From the NCBI RefSeq assembly GCF_002869745.1, contig NZ_PNOS01000011.1, forward strand, positions 44,377-108,376: a stretch of 64,000 bases of DNA, written 5' to 3'. Each line of letters starts with the position of its first letter. Position 1 is the stretch's first letter. The DNA comes from Oceaniglobus roseus. GTDB lineage: Bacteria; Pseudomonadota; Alphaproteobacteria; Rhodobacterales; Rhodobacteraceae. This document shows positions 40,625 through 48,977 of the stretch, piece by piece. The position numbers and the translations under genes were made by a program. The notes beneath the pieces were generated by a model that saw only the letters and a program-made list of their open reading frames with translations, was not told the origin of the DNA and did not search any database.

Positions 40625-41571
40625 GATGATGCTTCGCCTTTCGAGAGATATGCCTCGGCCAGGTCGCGCGCGGTGGTGACGAAGCGGGCGTTCCGTGCGA
40701 CCGACCCGTCCTCCCTCATGCGCGAGATGATCCAGCCCACATAGGTCGCGGCGCGCAGCGCCAGGAAGAGGTCGAGCGCGTCGAGGTCGAGGTCGCGCTG
40801 CGATCGATAGCCGTCCAGCAGCGCGGTCTTCAGCGCCTCGAAGTCCGGCTCCGGCCGGTTGCGCAGCAGGGTCGTCGCGATGTCGAAAAGGCGGAAGCCG
40901 AAGCCGCTGTCGTCGAAGTCGATGAGCTGCACCCGGCCAGCGTCGAGGATGATGTTCTCGCGCACGAGGTCCGCATGGATCAGCCCGTAATCCAGCGCAC
41001 CCTCGCGAGCTTTGAGGTCCGCGGCCGCAACCACCCTGAGGTGCAAGAACAGCGCGCGATCCTCGGGCGACAGGGTCGGGTTGTCCCAGAACCGGTCCCA
41101 GACGGGAGCCTCGCCCAGAAGACCGTCCCGGTCCCAGCGGCGTCGGATGAAGCCGTCGGGCAGCGCCCAGGCGTCAGAGACGGCGTGCAGGCGGGCCATC
41201 TCGCGTCCGATCGCGCGGAAGAGGCCAAGCCGGTCGGCCACCGCCAGCGGCGTGCCCGTCTTTCCGAGCGGCGTGCCGCCAAGCCAGCTCAGGACATCGA
41301 CGGCCACCCCGTCGATGGTGTGCAGCAGCTTGCCGTCCGCCGAGGGGACCGGAGACGGAACGTGGATCCCGCCTGCATCGGCGGCGGCCATCCACTGCAG
41401 CTCGGAGCGCAACTCGGCCTCCGAGCAATAGCCCGGCCGGTGCAGGCGCAGCGCATAGGCGGCACCGTCACGGTCGACGCGGTAGACCTTGTTCTCGCGC
41501 GCGGCGATCAGGCGGCAACCCGCGCCGTCGAAGCCCCAGAGCGACAGCGCTTTTCCGATCACATCGCTCAT
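40621..41571 (-). CDS. APH-family kinase, hydroxylysine/ethanolamine-kinase-like
   Basis: The 316-residue aminoglycoside phosphotransferase-fold kinase has catalytic loop YGLIHADLVRENIILDAG (HxDxxxxN) and metal motif LIDFDDSGFGF. It overlaps by 4 bp the gene for an AGXT2L-type phospho-lyase. In animals the same two families form pairs: a GTP-dependent hydroxylysine kinase with 5-phosphohydroxylysine phospho-lyase, and ethanolamine kinase with ethanolamine-phosphate phospho-lyase. The pairing makes an amino-alcohol or hydroxy-amino acid the likely substrate. It does not look like an antibiotic-resistance enzyme. Confidence 0.85.
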   Translation of the reverse strand: MSDVIGKALSLWGFDGAGCRLIAARENKVYRVDRDGAAYALRLHRPGYCSEAELRSELQWMAAADAGGIHVPSPVPSADGKLLHTIDGVAVDVLSWLGGTPLGKTGTPLAVADRLGLFRAIGREMARLHAVSDAWALPDGFIRRRWDRDGLLGEAPVWDRFWDNPTLSPEDRALFLHLRVVAAADLKAREGALDYGLIHADLVRENIILDAGRVQLIDFDDSGFGFRLFDIATTLLRNRPEPDFEALKTALLDGYRSQRDLDLDALDLFLALRAATYVGWIISRMREDGSVARNARFVTTARDLAEAYLSKGEASS

Positions 41572-42857
41572 GATCGAAGCGGCGTCTCGGCCAGAACCTC
41601 GTCGAGCGTGTCGAACAGCAGATCGGCGTTCTCGATGGAGAAGGGCAGGGGCGGGCGGATCTTGAGCGTGTTCTTGTGCCGCCCGAGCTTGGAATGGATC
41701 ACCCCGCGGTGGCGCATGGCGTTGATGACGCGGTCGGTGAAGTCGCTCGCCGGATCCTTCGTCTCGCGGTCCAGCACCATCTCGGCCCCGAAGATCAGGC
41801 CCGACCCGCGCACGTCGCCGACGACGTCGTACCTGGCCTTCAGCGATTCAAGCCGCTTGCGGGCGTAGAGGCCGACGGTGCGGGCGTTCTCGACAAGGTT
41901 CTTCTCCTCGATCTCCTCCAGCACCGCCATCGCCGCCGCGCAGGAGACGGGGTTGCCGCCGAAGGTGTTGAAATAGCGATAGCCCTTTCGGAACTTGGCC
42001 ACGATCTCGGCGCGCGTGACGAGGCCCGCGATCGGATGCCCGTTCCCCATCGGCTTGCCCAGCACCATGATGTCGGGGAGGACGCCCATCTTCTGGTGCG
42101 CCCACATGTGCGTGCCGGTACGGCCAAAGCCCGACTGCACCTCGTCGCAGATCAGCAGGCCCCCGGCCTTTCGCACGACCTCGGCCACCGGCTTCAGCCA
42201 GCCGTCCGGGTTGTCGGGGAAGCCTTCGTTCAGGAAATAGGGACAGATCACCAGCGCCGCGAAGCCGGTGCCGGAGCGTTCGTGCTCGGCAATCTGCTCG
42301 GCCACCGCATCGGCGAAGCGCGTGCCGTCCGGGTCGGGGCTGCGGTAGCTGTCGGGCGCCTCGACAAACCTGAAATACCGCCCGAGTCCGAAGCCCACAG
42401 TGGGCTTGTTCGACTGGCTCAGCTGGCTGACCAGCGCGGTGTTGCCGTGATAGGTGGCATCCGTCGCGATGATCCCGCGCTTGCCGGTCATGGCCTCGGC
42501 CATGCGCAGCGCGATGTCGTTCGCCTCGGACCCGGTGCAGGTCAGCACCGCCGTATTGAGCGAGGCATCCATCGTCCCGGTCAGCTTCTCGACATAGTCG
42601 AGGATGCCGTCGTGCAGGTAGCGCGTGTGGGTATTGAGCGTGCCCGCCTGACGGCAGATCGCCTCGACCACGCGGGGGTTGCAGTGGCCCACCACGGGCA
42701 CGTTGTTGTAGCAATCGAGGTACTTGCGCCCTTCGGCGTCCCAGAGCCAGACGCCCTCGCCGCGCACCACGTGCACCGGGTCGTCGTAGAAGGTCGAGAC
42801 GTTCGGGCCGAGCAGCCGCCTGCGGTCGGCGATCAGGGTTTCGGTGTCGCGCTTCAT
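41568..42857 (-). CDS. Class III aminotransferase-fold PLP enzyme, phospho-lyase type
   Basis: This 429-residue PLP enzyme has the active-site Lys in VLGKPMGNGHPIAG, the PLP-binding ICDEVQSGFGRTGTHMW, TCTGSEANDIALRMA and YNNVPVVGHCNPRVV. These segments match the AGXT2L (ethanolamine-phosphate / 5-phosphohydroxylysine phospho-lyase) group better than ordinary transaminases, notably GKPMGNGHP and NTFGGNPVSCA. Such enzymes release phosphate and ammonia from an O-phosphorylated amine, giving an aldehyde. It is coupled by ATGA overlaps to the kinase gene (downstream) and the HAD gene (upstream), and an aldehyde dehydrogenase is in the same operon. Confidence 0.87.
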   Translation of the reverse strand: MKRDTETLIADRRRLLGPNVSTFYDDPVHVVRGEGVWLWDAEGRKYLDCYNNVPVVGHCNPRVVEAICRQAGTLNTHTRYLHDGILDYVEKLTGTMDASLNTAVLTCTGSEANDIALRMAEAMTGKRGIIATDATYHGNTALVSQLSQSNKPTVGFGLGRYFRFVEAPDSYRSPDPDGTRFADAVAEQIAEHERSGTGFAALVICPYFLNEGFPDNPDGWLKPVAEVVRKAGGLLICDEVQSGFGRTGTHMWAHQKMGVLPDIMVLGKPMGNGHPIAGLVTRAEIVAKFRKGYRYFNTFGGNPVSCAAAMAVLEEIEEKNLVENARTVGLYARKRLESLKARYDVVGDVRGSGLIFGAEMVLDRETKDPASDFTDRVINAMRHRGVIHSKLGRHKNTLKIRPPLPFSIENADLLFDTLDEVLAETPLRS

Positions 42858-43534
42858 GCGGTGGCTCCCGTCTGCTGCAACCCTGCCGCCGCGCGGACTC
42901 GGGCGTAGCTTTCGCCGGGGCGGGTGACGTCGAAGGGGACGGCCCGCAGCCCGACCTTTTCGGCGCCCGCGATGTTGCGGTCCTGGTCGTCGACGAAGAC
43001 GCAGTCGCCCGGCGCGAGGTCCAGCTTGTCGAGCACGATCCGGTAGGCGCGCGGATCGGGTTTCAGGATGCCGGTATAGGTCGCGTCGACGATCACCTCG
43101 AAATCCTGCAGGAACGGCAGCTTGTCGCGGAATTCCGCCCCGTAGAACAGGTCGAGCTCGTTCGACAGGATCGCCAGCCGCACCCCTTGGGCGCGGGCGG
43201 CGGCGATGGTGTCCAGAAATTCGGGCCGGATCACCTCGGACGGGGCATTGCCGCGCACCGCTTTCACCAGATCCGAAAGCTCGGTCCAGTCCTCACCCAC
43301 CATCTCGCCCAGCTCGCGCGTGCGCGCATACCAGTAGTCGCGCTCACTTATCCTGTCGGCCTGCATGTCGCGCCAGAGCGGATCGGTCTCCGGGTCGAAC
43401 GGCCCCCGCCAGGTCAGGCTGCCGGGGGGCAGGCCAAGGGTCGTCTCGGTCTGGGCGTGGGTTTCGAAGAGCGTGCGAGAGATGACGCCGCCGAAATCGA
43501 AGATGAGCGCCTTGGCGAGGGTTGGTTCGGTCAT
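42854..43534 (-). CDS. HAD-family hydrolase
   Basis: The 226-residue HAD protein has nucleophile motif IFDFGGVIS (the second Asp of DxD is Gly, as in several YihX/epoxide-hydrolase-like HADs), motif II AILSNE, Lys in LKPDPRAY and acidic motif VFVDDQDRN. The missing second aspartate argues against a simple phosphatase of the DxD type, although some DxG members still work. It is coupled by 4-bp overlaps to the aldehyde dehydrogenase and phospho-lyase genes. It may remove phosphate from a side product or act as a dehalogenase-like hydrolase. Confidence 0.85.
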   Translation of the reverse strand: MTEPTLAKALIFDFGGVISRTLFETHAQTETTLGLPPGSLTWRGPFDPETDPLWRDMQADRISERDYWYARTRELGEMVGEDWTELSDLVKAVRGNAPSEVIRPEFLDTIAAARAQGVRLAILSNELDLFYGAEFRDKLPFLQDFEVIVDATYTGILKPDPRAYRIVLDKLDLAPGDCVFVDDQDRNIAGAEKVGLRAVPFDVTRPGESYARVRAAAGLQQTGATA

Positions 43535-45018
43535 AGCTGGATCCAGGCCGTCTTGAGGTCGGTGTATTTCTCGAGCGCGTGCAGCGACTTGTCGTGGCCG
43601 TTGCCGGACTGCTTGTGTCCGCCCAGCGGCACCGTCAGGTCCGAGCCGCCATAGGTGTTGACGTGCACGACGCCCGCGCGGATGCGCCCGATCATGCGGT
43701 GGGCGCGCGACAGGTTCGACGTCCAGACGCCGGCGGCCAGCCCGAAGGCAGTGCCGTTGGCAAGGCGCACGGCCTCGTCCTCGTCCCCGAAGGTTGTGAC
43801 CGACAGGACCGGGCCGAAGACCTCGTTCTGGAACAGGCGGTCGCCCTCCTTCACGCCCGCGAGGATCGTCGGCTGCATGTAGGTGCCGCCGGTCTCGGTC
43901 AGGATGCGCTCGCCGCCGGTCCGGCGCTCCGCGCCCTCGGTCTCGGCGGCGCGGACGAAATCGAGGTTGGCGGCAAGCTGGGTTTCCGAATGCACCGCGC
44001 CGATCTGGCTGCCGAGGTCCAGCGGATCGCCGACCCTGAACGCCTCGGCGTGGCGGGTCAGCTCGGCCACGAAATCCTCGGCGATATCCTCCTGCACCAG
44101 CAGGCGCGAGCCGGCGACGCAGACCTGCCCCGAATTGCGGAAGATCCCGGCGGCCGACACTTTCGCCGCCTCGGCCAGGTCGGGCGCGTCACTGAAGACC
44201 ACGTTGGGGGATTTGCCGCCCAATTCCAGGTAGCACCGCTTGAGGTTCGAGCGCGCGGCGTACTCCAGCAGCCGCCGCCCCGTCGCGCCGGAGCCGGTGA
44301 AGGCCAGGATATCGACGTCCATGTGGAGCGCCAGCGCCTCGCCCACGGTGGCGCCGCGGCCGGTGAAGACGTTGAACACGCCGTCCGGCACGCCGGCCTC
44401 GCTCGCCAGTTCGGCGATTCTCAGCAGCGTCAGCGAGGCGGTCTCGCCCGGTTTCAGCACCACCGAATTGCCCGCGGCGAGCGCCGGGGCGACCTTCCAG
44501 CTGCCGATCATCAGCGGGAAGTTCCACGGCACGATGGCGCCGACCACGCCCACCGGTGCGTGGTGGACGAGACCGAGGACATTTTCGGCCGTCGGCGCGA
44601 TCTGGCCATAGACCTTGTCGATGGCCTCGCCGTAGTAGCGGAAGGTCCCGGCGGCCGACAGCGCCTCGGCCTTGTAGGCCATGGCGATCTCGGTGCCGTT
44701 GTCGCGCACGCCGAGGACGGACAATTCGAGGGCGTTCGCCTCGATCAGGTCGCCAAGACGCATCAGCACCTTCTTGCGCGCCGCGGGCGCCATGCGGCAC
44801 CAGCGGCCATCCTCGAAGGCCGCGCGTGCCGCTGCGACGGCGGCATCGACGTCGCCCGCGCTGCCATCCGCGATCTGCGTCAGGACGCGGCCGTCGATGG
44901 GCGAGACGACGTCGAGCAGCCCGCCGTCGAGGGCAGGGGTCCGCCTTCCGCCGATGAAATGTGCCTGAGGCGGCACCGGCAAATGGCGCAGCGCGTCGAT
45001 GGTGGCCTGGTTCAGCAT
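43531..45018 (-). CDS. NAD(P)-dependent aldehyde dehydrogenase
   Basis: The 495-residue ALDH has catalytic Glu in LELGGKSPNVVF and Cys in RNSGQVCVAGSRLLV. The cofactor region VPWNFPLMIGSWKVAPALAAGN is intact, as is EVFGPVLSVTTF. Length and motifs match gamma-aminobutyraldehyde/betaine aldehyde/PuuC-type enzymes. In this operon it would oxidise the aldehyde released by the phospho-lyase. A 19-bp gap follows the UPF0261 gene, and the 3' end overlaps the HAD gene by 4 bp. Confidence 0.92.
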   Translation of the reverse strand: MLNQATIDALRHLPVPPQAHFIGGRRTPALDGGLLDVVSPIDGRVLTQIADGSAGDVDAAVAAARAAFEDGRWCRMAPAARKKVLMRLGDLIEANALELSVLGVRDNGTEIAMAYKAEALSAAGTFRYYGEAIDKVYGQIAPTAENVLGLVHHAPVGVVGAIVPWNFPLMIGSWKVAPALAAGNSVVLKPGETASLTLLRIAELASEAGVPDGVFNVFTGRGATVGEALALHMDVDILAFTGSGATGRRLLEYAARSNLKRCYLELGGKSPNVVFSDAPDLAEAAKVSAAGIFRNSGQVCVAGSRLLVQEDIAEDFVAELTRHAEAFRVGDPLDLGSQIGAVHSETQLAANLDFVRAAETEGAERRTGGERILTETGGTYMQPTILAGVKEGDRLFQNEVFGPVLSVTTFGDEDEAVRLANGTAFGLAAGVWTSNLSRAHRMIGRIRAGVVHVNTYGGSDLTVPLGGHKQSGNGHDKSLHALEKYTDLKTAWIQL

Positions 45019-45037
45019 GTCTTGCCCTTCGCTGCAG

Positions 45038-46294
45038 TCATTGAGCCGACCCCGCGCTGTCGGCGGCCGGAACGATGCCGTCCTTCACCCAGCCGTCGAA
45101 GATTTCGAGCGCGAGCTCCGAGAACCCGGGATCGTTGATGTGCAGGTCGGTGTCGCTGACCGAGACGCCCTCGGCGACGGTGGCGCGCAGCTCGGACAGG
45201 AAAGCGCCGAGCCCCTCGGGATCGTGGCAATCCCCGCCCGGCCTGTCCCACTCCTCGATCCCGCCGCCGGGGATCAGCAGATGGGTCGGCGCGGCGCTTT
45301 CTCCGATCCGCCTGTTCAGCTCCCGCGCGATCTCGCGTCGTTCCGTGGCGTTGTAGATCGTGTTCGTCACCAGCTTGTTGTGGATGTGCAGTGGCCGGTC
45401 CCGGAAACGCTCGGGGATCTCCTGCCAGCCCGCGAAATCGATCAGGTCCATGCAGCCAGGCGCGACCAGCTGCGGGATGCCCGCCCGGCCCGCGGCGCGG
45501 TGGCGGTCCTTGCCGGCGTTCACGACCGACCCGGCCATGAGGTTGCCGAGTTCGCACCCGGCGAAATCGAAGACGCAGGCGAAGCCCTTCTGCGCGGCGA
45601 TCTGCTCGAACGCCATGCCGCCCATGCCCATGGCGTGGAACACCGCGACCTCGTAACCGCGCGCCTCGAGCGCGGGCTTGAGGAACCTGATGTACTTCAG
45701 GCAGGAGGTGCCCAGCGACGTGACGCCGATCACCGGCCTTTGGCTGGTCGTGGGCTCGGCGGCGCGGGCCGCCCCCAGCACCGCCCCGGCCGCCTGGGAC
45801 AGCGACGACCGGCAGATCGCGTTCAGCCCGTAGAGGCCGCCTGCCCAGAGGATCATCTGGATATCGGGAGACAGGCGCTCGGACGGGATGAGCGCCGAGA
45901 AGGAGACGGTCGAGACGACGTATTTCGGCAGGCCGAGCGGCAGTCCCCGGCAGACGTCGAGCGCCAGGTCGGTGCCCATTGTGCCGCCGAGGATGATGAC
46001 GCCGTCGATGGACCCCGCATCGCACAACCGGCGGGACAGGAGGCAGGCGCCCTTCGACATGATGTTCATGGCGACGTGTTCGCTGCCGCTGGCGATGGCC
46101 TCGTCGATCGAGCTGCCGCCGGCTTCGGCCACCTCGTGTTTCGAGATGTCGGTCGGCTGCGCGGGATCGCCCAGCACGCTGACGTCCAGCGTCAGGGTCC
46201 CTCCGCCAAGCGCCCGGATCTTGGCGGCGATGAAGTCGAGTTCGTCGTTCTTGGTGTCGTAGGTCCCGACGATCAGGATGGTCTTGTCGGCCAT
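45038..46294 (-). CDS. UPF0261 (Tm-1-like ATP-binding domain) protein
   Basis: The 418-residue protein starts KTILIVGTYDTKNDELDFIAAKI. It has GGTMGTDLALDVCRGLP in the N-terminal nucleotide-binding half and FHAMGMGGMAFEQI, VAPGCMDLIDF and HLLIPGGGIEEWDRPG in the second half, which together define the UPF0261/Tm-1-like family. The enzymatic role of bacterial members is not established; plant Tm-1 homologues bind ATP. It lies between the DMGDH-like and ALDH genes with a strong GGAGGAG ribosome-binding site, so it should be part of the same catabolic route. Confidence 0.87.
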   Translation of the reverse strand: MADKTILIVGTYDTKNDELDFIAAKIRALGGGTLTLDVSVLGDPAQPTDISKHEVAEAGGSSIDEAIASGSEHVAMNIMSKGACLLSRRLCDAGSIDGVIILGGTMGTDLALDVCRGLPLGLPKYVVSTVSFSALIPSERLSPDIQMILWAGGLYGLNAICRSSLSQAAGAVLGAARAAEPTTSQRPVIGVTSLGTSCLKYIRFLKPALEARGYEVAVFHAMGMGGMAFEQIAAQKGFACVFDFAGCELGNLMAGSVVNAGKDRHRAAGRAGIPQLVAPGCMDLIDFAGWQEIPERFRDRPLHIHNKLVTNTIYNATERREIARELNRRIGESAAPTHLLIPGGGIEEWDRPGGDCHDPEGLGAFLSELRATVAEGVSVSDTDLHINDPGFSELALEIFDGWVKDGIVPAADSAGSAQ

Positions 46295-46314
46295 GGGTTC
46301 TCCTCCCCCTGCGG

Positions 46315-48771
46315 TCAGCCCCGCATGATCGCGCCCGACGGATCGTAGAACGGCGCAAGCTGGACCCTCAGCGGATACATCTCGCCCGCGATCTGCACCT
46401 CGAAGCCGCCGTCCTCGATCCACGCCTTGGTGACGCCGTCCTCGTGGTGAAGGCTGGCAAGCCCCACCATCGCCTCGATCCGGAAGCCCCAGTCGCCCGA
46501 GGTGACATGGCCGACGATGGCGCCGCCCTTCCAGACGGGTTCGTTGTGAATGAGGTAGGGGCCGGTGTGGTCGACGCCCTCGACGATGCAGGACACGGTG
46601 CGGTATTTCTGCGCCGGGCCGTTGGCCTTCTGCCCGGCCAGCCTGTCGCGGCCGAGGAAGTCGTCCTTGCCGAGGTTCACGGCGAAGCCGAGGCCGGTCT
46701 CGTAGGGCGTGTCGTCCTCGGCGATGTCGTGGCCGAAGTGGCGGAAGCCCTTTTCGAGCCGGCAGGCATTCATCGCGAACATGCCCATGTGCTTCAGGCC
46801 GTGCTTCGCGCCTTCCTCCATCAGCGCCTCGTAGATGCCTGCGAGGAACTCGGTGGACACCATCAGCTCGTATCCGAGCTCGCCCAGGAAGGATCGGCGG
46901 ATCGCCCAGCCGCGGGCATAGGCGATGTCGATCTCGCGCGCCGCGCCGAAGGGGAAGGCCGTGTCCGACAGGTCGTCGCCGGAGAGGGCCGAAAGGATCT
47001 CGCGCGATTTCGGGCCGTGAAGCGAGATCAGGCCGTAGGCCGATGTCGCGTCGAAGATCTCGAACCGCCAGTCGGGATCGGCGTGGTCCCTGATCCAGGC
47101 CTGATCCCTTATCTGGCTGGGGTGGCCGGTTATGACCATGAAACGATCGTGCGCGATGCGGGTGACGGTCACGTCGGCCTCGATCCCGCCGCGGCCGTTC
47201 AGGAACTGCGTGTAGACGGAGGTGCCTACCTCGACGTCCATCTGCGCGCCGCAGACCCGGTTGAGCGCCCTCACCGCGTCCGGCCCCTGCACCTGGATCT
47301 TGGCATACATCGACTGGTCGATCATCACGGCGGCATCGCGTGCGGCAAGGCATTCGGCCTGCACATGCGGCGCCCAGTCCTTCCAGCGCAGGTTCGGTTC
47401 CTCGTTCCAGCCCTTCTTCCCGGGGTCGAAATACATCGGCACTTCCCAGCCGATCCGCTCGGCAAAGGTCGCACCGGCCTCCTTCAGCCGGTCGTGCAGC
47501 GGAACGCGGCGGACGCCCCGGGCCGAGTGGATCTGGCGCCCGACCCAGGAGACGCCGTAGTGGAAGCCGACCGACTCCATGGCCCGCTCGCGGTTGTAGC
47601 GGGTGTTGGACTGGAACGGATGCGCGCGCCGCGCCAGCATCGGCCCCATCCCGCGCGACGGCGCGCCGTCGGTCATCCACTCCGCCATGGTCAGGCCCAC
47701 GCCGCCGGAATTGAGGATGCCGTTGGAGTTCATACCGGTCGCCACGAACAGCCCCTTGATCTCGGCCGTCGGACCCAGATAGGGGCGCCCGTCCGGGGTG
47801 AAGCTCTCGGGACCGTTGAAGAAGGTCTGGATGCCCATCTCGCCAAGCGCCGGCATCCGTTCGAACATCTTCTCGAGGTTCGCCTCGACGTGCTCCATGT
47901 CGAAGGGCAGCTCGTCGAACTCGAAATCCTCGGGGATCCCGTTCTGCCCGTAGGGCTTGCCGCGCTGCTCGAACGCGCCGATCAGCAGCTTGCCGGTGTC
48001 TTCCTTCCAGTAGGTGCGTTCCTCGGCGATATTCAGGATCGGCTGTGTCCTCGGCAGCCCCTCCACCGGCTCGGTCACGATGTAGAAGTGCTCGGTCGCG
48101 TGCAGAGGTACCGTCACGCCCTTCGCCTTGGCGAAGAGGTGGCTCCACATGCCGCCCGCCAGCAGCACCTTGTCGGTGGCGATCACGCCCTTGTCGGTCT
48201 CGACGCCGATCACCTTGCCGTCCTTCACCAGCAGGTCGGTGACCTTGGTGTTCTCGAACACCTGCGCACCATTGGCCCGCGCGCCCTTGCTCATGGCGAC
48301 GGTCACGTCGAGCGGGTTCACCTGGCCGTTGGAGGGGACGAAGAAGGCCGACCTGACGTCCGAGGTCTCGATCCAGGGCCATTTCTCCTGCAACTCGGCG
48401 ACGGACAGAAGCTGCGTCTCGATGCCCATGCGCACGGCGTGGTCGTGGCTGCGCAGCAGCTGTTCGTGGCGCACCTCGCCGAGGGCAAGGTTGATGGTGC
48501 CGTTGGGCTTGTAGCCTGTCGCCTGTCCGGTCTCTTCTTCCAGCTCGCGGAACAGCCGCGCGGTGTACTTGCCCAGCTCGGTCTGGGCGGTGCTGTCTCG
48601 CAGCTGGCCCACGATGCCCGCCGCGTGCCAGGTCGTCCCGCTGGCGAGCTTGCGCCGTTCGATCAGAACCGCAGGAACGCCGCGCTTCGCAAGGTGATAA
48701 AGCGTCGAGACACCGATGATGCCGCCACCGATGATAACGGCGGGAGCGGTCTCGGGAAGGGTGCTGGTCAT
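46315..48771 (-). CDS. Dimethylglycine/sarcosine dehydrogenase-like flavoprotein with GcvT domain
   Basis: The 818-residue fusion starts with a DAO-type FAD domain (AVIIGGGIIGVSTLYHL; RKLASGTTWHAAG, the region where DMGDH attaches FAD to His). An FAO-type linker follows around 380-430, then a C-terminal aminomethyltransferase domain with GcvT N and C parts (SFLGELGYELMVSTEF, GLGFAVNLGKDDFLGRDRL). Such enzymes oxidatively N-demethylate glycine derivatives and pass formaldehyde to THF as methylene-THF. It is the first gene of the leftward operon, opposite an IclR regulator, with purU at the far end. ATG 48771 begins at the conserved N-terminus. The natural N-methyl substrate is unknown. Confidence 0.9.
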   Translation of the reverse strand: MTSTLPETAPAVIIGGGIIGVSTLYHLAKRGVPAVLIERRKLASGTTWHAAGIVGQLRDSTAQTELGKYTARLFRELEEETGQATGYKPNGTINLALGEVRHEQLLRSHDHAVRMGIETQLLSVAELQEKWPWIETSDVRSAFFVPSNGQVNPLDVTVAMSKGARANGAQVFENTKVTDLLVKDGKVIGVETDKGVIATDKVLLAGGMWSHLFAKAKGVTVPLHATEHFYIVTEPVEGLPRTQPILNIAEERTYWKEDTGKLLIGAFEQRGKPYGQNGIPEDFEFDELPFDMEHVEANLEKMFERMPALGEMGIQTFFNGPESFTPDGRPYLGPTAEIKGLFVATGMNSNGILNSGGVGLTMAEWMTDGAPSRGMGPMLARRAHPFQSNTRYNRERAMESVGFHYGVSWVGRQIHSARGVRRVPLHDRLKEAGATFAERIGWEVPMYFDPGKKGWNEEPNLRWKDWAPHVQAECLAARDAAVMIDQSMYAKIQVQGPDAVRALNRVCGAQMDVEVGTSVYTQFLNGRGGIEADVTVTRIAHDRFMVITGHPSQIRDQAWIRDHADPDWRFEIFDATSAYGLISLHGPKSREILSALSGDDLSDTAFPFGAAREIDIAYARGWAIRRSFLGELGYELMVSTEFLAGIYEALMEEGAKHGLKHMGMFAMNACRLEKGFRHFGHDIAEDDTPYETGLGFAVNLGKDDFLGRDRLAGQKANGPAQKYRTVSCIVEGVDHTGPYLIHNEPVWKGGAIVGHVTSGDWGFRIEAMVGLASLHHEDGVTKAWIEDGGFEVQIAGEMYPLRVQLAPFYDPSGAIMRG

Positions 48772-48864
48772 CTGCTGTCGGCCTTTCGCCACGGTGCGAC
48801 CTCGGGCGGTCGGAAAGAGTCGTCTTGCCGGGCAGCATGCCGAGGCGGAGTCGGTTCTCAAAAG

Positions 48865-48907
48865 AAATTGCACCAGAGGTGCGATTAACGCACCATAAGC
48901 GCAATTT
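48865..48907. promoter_or_regulatory. Nested inverted repeats, candidate IclR operator
   Basis: Three overlapping dyads occur in 43 bp: AAATTGC (48865-48871) with GCAATTT (48901-48907); ATTGCACC (48867-48874) with GGTGCGAT (48878-48885, 7 of 8); and GGTGCG (48878-48883) with CGCACC (48889-48894), perfect. The cluster lies between the DMGDH-like gene and the divergent IclR gene, where an IclR protein would control both. Confidence 0.6.
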
Positions 48908-48977
48908 TCTGGAACGAGGCCCCGTGCAGCCTTACCGATGACTTTGCGGGCCGTAGGGAGAGGGACGGGAGCGAGCC

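Noticed and set aside
40621..41571. Aminoglycoside-resistance gene
   Set aside because: The APH fold is shared with metabolic kinases; overlap with an AGXT2L-type phospho-lyase gene points to amino-alcohol metabolism.
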